From: Flavobacteriales bacterium
GTDB lineage: Bacteria; Bacteroidota; Bacteroidia; Flavobacteriales_F; PHOS-HE28
Direction of reading: 5' to 3'
Assembly (NCBI GenBank): GCA_016713865.1
Contig: JADJOG010000019.1
Coordinates: 4,447-68,446, forward strand
Length of the DNA stretch: 64,000 nucleotides
How positions within the stretch are numbered: position 1 is the first letter of the stretch; every line of letters begins with the position of its first letter. This document shows, piece after piece, positions 61,136 through 64,000 of this stretch. The notes beneath the pieces are model-generated. The model saw nothing but the letters and a program-made list of their open reading frames with translations. It was not told the origin of the DNA and searched no databases. The translations under genes and the position numbers were made by a program.

Positions 61136-62446
61136 TCAACCAGCAATTTTAGCAAGCTCCTCTTCCATGATATCGAGCCCCTTGTTCAGCAGCTCGTCGC
61201 TGATCACCAATGGGCTGAGCACGCGGATCACGTTCTTGTCGGTGCCGGCGGTGATCACCACGAGGTTGCGCTTGGCACAGGCGTTCATCAGCTTGGTGCA
61301 GGTGTCTGCATCGGGCTTCGCGGGATCGCGCTTCACGTTGAATTCCATGGCCATCATGGCGCCAAGGCCGCGCACATCGCCGATGCAATCGTGCTTCGCC
61401 TTCATCTTCTCGAAGCGCGCGCGGATCACCTCGCCCACATGCCTGCCCTTCGCGTTGATGTCGATCTCTTCCATGTACTTCAGCGTGGCCAATGCCGCCG
61501 CGCAGCTCACCGGGTTCCCGATGTAAGTGCCGCCGATGCTGCTGGGCGCTGCCTTGTCCATGATCTCGGCCTTGCCCATCACCGCCGCGATCGGCAAGCC
61601 GCTGCCGAGGCTCTTGGCCCATGTGCTGATGTCGGGCGTGATGCCGAAGTGCGAGTACGCGCTCCATGCACCCGTGCGGCCGAAGCCCGCCTGGATCTCG
61701 TCGAAGATCAAGAGGATGCCATGCTGATCGCACCACTTGCGCAAGCCTTCCACGTACGCTTTCGGCGCCACGTTGAATCCGCCTTCGCCCTGCACCAGCT
61801 CGATGATCACGCAAGCGAGCTGCTTCGGATCGACAAGGTTGTGCGAGAGTTCTTCCAAACGATGCAGCTCGGCTTGCGCGAACTCGGCTTCGCTTCGACC
61901 TGCGCCGTAGTGGAAGTAGTTGGGGTATTGCGTGCGATAGACCTCTGGAGCGAAGGGCCCGCAGTCCGGCTTGTAGCCCACTTTGCTGGTGAGCGTCATG
62001 GCCATCATGGTGCGGCCATGGAAGGCATCGGTGAAGCAGAGCACTCCACTGCGCTTGGTGGCCTGGCGCGCGATCTTGATGGCGTTCTCCACTGCTTCGG
62101 CACCGGTGCTCACCAGCAGCGTCTTCGTTGGGCCGCCATGCGGAAGCAGGTTGTTCAGCTTCTCGCACAGCGCGACGTAAGGCTCGTAGCTCGCCACGTT
62201 GAAGCTCACATGCAGGAATTTCTCCGCTTGTTCCTGGATCGCCTTCACCACGGGCGGCGGACAGTGGCCCGCGTTCACCACGCCGATGCCTCCGGCGAAG
62301 TCGATCAGCTCGCGGCCATCGTCGTCGATGATGGTGGCGCCGTGGGCCTTAGCGGCGGTGGCGTAGTTGAACATGCCCACGCCGTTGGGCACGGCGGCCT
62401 TGCGGCGGGCAATGAGCTCCTGGCTCTTGGTCAATTGGTCGGTCAT
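61136..62446 (-). CDS. gabT: Class III aminotransferase, 4-aminobutyrate type
   Basis: 436 residues, complete. PLP enzyme with the FDEIQAGFGRTG aspartate (Asp249) and the Schiff-base lysine in TWAKSLGSG (Lys278). STGAEAVENAIKIAR and FHGRTMMAMTLTSK are the phosphate-binding regions, and NPVSCAAALATL follows. The pattern is of 4-aminobutyrate/omega-amino-acid transaminases. It heads a minus-strand group with the nitrilase. The frame stays open upstream of 62446, but MTDQLTKSQELI is the family opening. Confidence 0.88.
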   Translation of the reverse strand: MTDQLTKSQELIARRKAAVPNGVGMFNYATAAKAHGATIIDDDGRELIDFAGGIGVVNAGHCPPPVVKAIQEQAEKFLHVSFNVASYEPYVALCEKLNNLLPHGGPTKTLLVSTGAEAVENAIKIARQATKRSGVLCFTDAFHGRTMMAMTLTSKVGYKPDCGPFAPEVYRTQYPNYFHYGAGRSEAEFAQAELHRLEELSHNLVDPKQLACVIIELVQGEGGFNVAPKAYVEGLRKWCDQHGILLIFDEIQAGFGRTGAWSAYSHFGITPDISTWAKSLGSGLPIAAVMGKAEIMDKAAPSSIGGTYIGNPVSCAAALATLKYMEEIDINAKGRHVGEVIRARFEKMKAKHDCIGDVRGLGAMMAMEFNVKRDPAKPDADTCTKLMNACAKRNLVVITAGTDKNVIRVLSPLVISDELLNKGLDIMEEELAKIAG

Positions 62447-62498
62447 ACGTCTTAGTCCCGTTGTGGCGGAATCGGCTGCGAAGTTGCGCAATGAGATG

Positions 62499-62530
62499 GG
62501 CCGCAGAGGCGCAAAGGCGCAGAGAATGCC
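62499..62530 (+). repeat. Dispersed intergenic repeat, copy 2
   Basis: GGCCGCAGAG-GCGCAAAGGCGC-AGAGAATGCC. Matches the element at 39485-39508 (opposite orientation) apart from an 8-base insertion and two changes. It lies in the spacer between gabT and the lamin-tail gene. Confidence 0.45.
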
Positions 62531-62562
62531 AACAGGCCAAATGCCCTGGCAATCAGCTCGAT

Positions 62563-64000
62563 TCAATCCAGCCGATGCGCCAGCGTCACCGTCTTGCGGA
62601 AGGTCTCCACGTTTCCTGCGAGGTCGTACGCTTCGAGCACCACGATGTAGGGCCCCATGCGCCCTTTGCTGCCGCTGTCGAGGATGCCATCCCAGCTGAT
62701 GGCGCCTGTGGAGCCCAGCAACTGGTTCTCCATCAAGCGGCGCGCTTCGCGACCGGCCACATCGTAGATGATGATGGTGCCCACGAAGCCGGGCTGATCG
62801 AAACGGTAAGCGATGGTGAGCAGGTCCTGGTATCCATCCTGGTCGGGGCTGAAGATGGCCGGGTCGATGGTCATTTCGCCCTGCGGTTTCGGCGCGCGGC
62901 TGTATTGCGAATTCTCGAAGCCGGGCGTGGCCTTGCCCGCAACATCGCTGGCCGTGTGCCAATTGGTGGGGTCGTCGGTGGCGCGCTCAGGATCAACACG
63001 CTCCAAACTGTAGCCCTCGGGCTTGTTCACCAGCTTGAAGTGAATCTTGTCGCTGTAGCGGAAGAGGTCGAGCACGGCATTGGCGCCATCGAGCAGCACC
63101 ACGGTTCCGCTGCCGTTGTTGTATGCAGGCAAGCTCATCTGCAGGAATCGCTCGGTGCGGCTTTGCGGATAGCGCGTGGCGATGTCGTTCGTGTTCGTGG
63201 CGAGCAGGATGTATTCACCGGGCAGCAGCAAGTAGGGCTCGTTGGTGATCACGCGCAGGTTGGCAATGGCGCCGTTCGTCTCGTTGGCCATTTGCAGCCC
63301 TTGCAGGCTCAGCGTCTTGTTGCTTCGGTTATACAGCTCCACGAAATCGCTGCCGGTGCTGATGGGGTCGTAGAGCACTTCGTTGATCACGAGGTCGCCA
63401 GCAACAGCGGGCTCGGGCAGCGCGAATGTTCCGGTGTTCGCAGCGCCAATGGTATTGCCCGCGCAATCCGCAACGCCCGTGACCGTAATCATGTACACCG
63501 TGCCCACAACGATGGGTGTTGCAAGCGTGAGCCTCGCACGGTCATCGGTTACGCTCACGGCCTGTGCGCTGCTCACTGCGATGGTCGGCGTAATCGCGTA
63601 TGTCGCCGATGCCAAGCTCGCAGCGTTCATCGGCTCATCGAACACGAGGTCCAATGTGTTCTCATCAACCACTTGCACGGCGGTGAGCGAGGGCGGCGCA
63701 GAATCAGGCGTAGGGTCGTACACTGAGTTCTGCTCCCCCGGCGTTCCACCCATGGAAGCATTGCTCGCGATCCAGTTAGGCGCTCCGCTGCATGGTGTGA
63801 GCGGATTGATCTGCTCCAGCGTCCAGCCGCCGTCTTGCTTGGAGGCATCGCGGTACCAGCTCAGCGCGAAGCTCACGGCATCGTCGCCGTGTTGTCCGGC
63901 GCGGGAGATCGCGGGGTTGTCGCTGTCGTTGTTCAACGAGGGCAAGCTGCCCGCTGGTGCGGTTCGGCACGAAGGCGAAGAACGCGACGAGTTGCTGGTG
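62563..64000 (-). CDS. Secreted lamin-tail protein with Ig-like and FlgD-like C-terminal domains (N terminus outside window)
   Basis: The gene is read from beyond base 64000. Visible: a lamin-tail-like end (SLSWYRDASKQDGGWTLEQINP), a bacterial Ig-like domain (LDLVFDEPMNAASLASATYAI), a second lamin-tail domain (LVINEVLYDP, GSDFVELYNRSNKTLSL, KPEGYSLERVDPE) and a FlgD/gliding-motility-type C terminus (FSPDQDGYQDLLTIAYRFDQPG, GPYIVVLEAYDLAGN). It is therefore a surface or exported protein, perhaps T9SS type B. The frame near 63945 is ambiguous, and a frameshift cannot be excluded. Confidence 0.75.
   Translation of the reverse strand, partial: TSNSSRSSPSCRTAPAGSLPSLNNDSDNPAISRAGQHGDDAVSFALSWYRDASKQDGGWTLEQINPLTPCSGAPNWIASNASMGGTPGEQNSVYDPTPDSAPPSLTAVQVVDENTLDLVFDEPMNAASLASATYAITPTIAVSSAQAVSVTDDRARLTLATPIVVGTVYMITVTGVADCAGNTIGAANTGTFALPEPAVAGDLVINEVLYDPISTGSDFVELYNRSNKTLSLQGLQMANETNGAIANLRVITNEPYLLLPGEYILLATNTNDIATRYPQSRTERFLQMSLPAYNNGSGTVVLLDGANAVLDLFRYSDKIHFKLVNKPEGYSLERVDPERATDDPTNWHTASDVAGKATPGFENSQYSRAPKPQGEMTIDPAIFSPDQDGYQDLLTIAYRFDQPGFVGTIIIYDVAGREARRLMENQLLGSTGAISWDGILDSGSKGRMGPYIVVLEAYDLAGNVETFRKTVTLAHRLD

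Noticed and set aside
61031..62455. Long open frame on the plus strand opposite gabT
   Set aside because: It is the complement of a conserved aminotransferase, low in recognisable domains; antisense frames are expected in GC-rich genes.
1..64000. CRISPR array, prophage, insertion sequence, tRNA or rRNA gene
   Set aside because: No regular repeat-spacer arrays, integrase, transposase, phage genes or cloverleaf/rRNA signatures were seen by reading; small tRNAs in odd places cannot be fully excluded without a scan.

Overview
This 64 kb window reads as chromosome from a GC-rich Bacteroidota, most likely a Flavobacteriales-type lineage known mainly from environmental assemblies. The reasons are type IX secretion (T9SS) sorting tails on several secreted proteins, DUF3667, DUF6427, MbnP-like, lamin-tail and CotH-like proteins, and promoters with the Bacteroidota -7 element TAnnTTTG (here often TACNTTCG). 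Genes are packed tightly: no gap exceeds about 190 bases. I see no tRNA, rRNA, CRISPR array, prophage or insertion sequence.

Layout. 1-2.2 kb: tail of a surface protein, lpxD, and a VapBC-like pair whose toxin is frameshifted. 2.2-11 kb: uvrC, a serine hydrolase, two DUF3667 membrane proteins around a glycosyltransferase, an aldehyde dehydrogenase and a T9SS-exported protein. 11-18.7 kb: a DJ-1/YHS lipoprotein with a thioredoxin-reductase-like flavoprotein, a secreted helical protein, WD40 and MbnP-like proteins, small conserved proteins, a LysE-type exporter and an acetyltransferase/glycosyltransferase pair. 18.8-22.2 kb: an ECF sigma factor, a membrane anti-sigma factor with three 70-residue repeats, a secreted TonB-C-like protein and an outer-membrane barrel. 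22.4-34.2 kb: yebC, two histidine kinases (one with a response regulator) around pccB, a redoxin, purD, a DUF6427 protein and purQ. 34.2-41.8 kb: a CotH/lamin-tail protein, metG, ldcA, a DUF4412 protein, yraN and an rluB-type synthase. 41.9-48.4 kb: a CoA-transferase B subunit whose end overlaps a chain of membrane glycosyltransferase genes. 48.4-64 kb: an exonuclease, a serine hydrolase, lipB, a giant FG-GAP/T9SS protein, an SIS-domain sugar isomerase, lysS, a nitrilase-type amidase, a class III aminotransferase and the tail of another lamin-tail protein.

Two regulatory patterns stand out. First, the sigma gene and both genes behind the anti-sigma factor share a promoter GTAACT-N15/16-CGTC, which describes an autoregulated envelope regulon. 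Second, at least eight genes carry a TAnnTTTG-type -7 element ending exactly 4 bases before the chosen start codon, so their mRNAs are predicted to be leaderless.

About twenty genes, including housekeeping uvrC, are interrupted by single-base shifts, often in short homopolymers, plus two in-frame stops. Across so many unrelated genes this looks more like uncorrected sequencing indels than decay. Broken genes are therefore annotated across the shift with the shift position noted.
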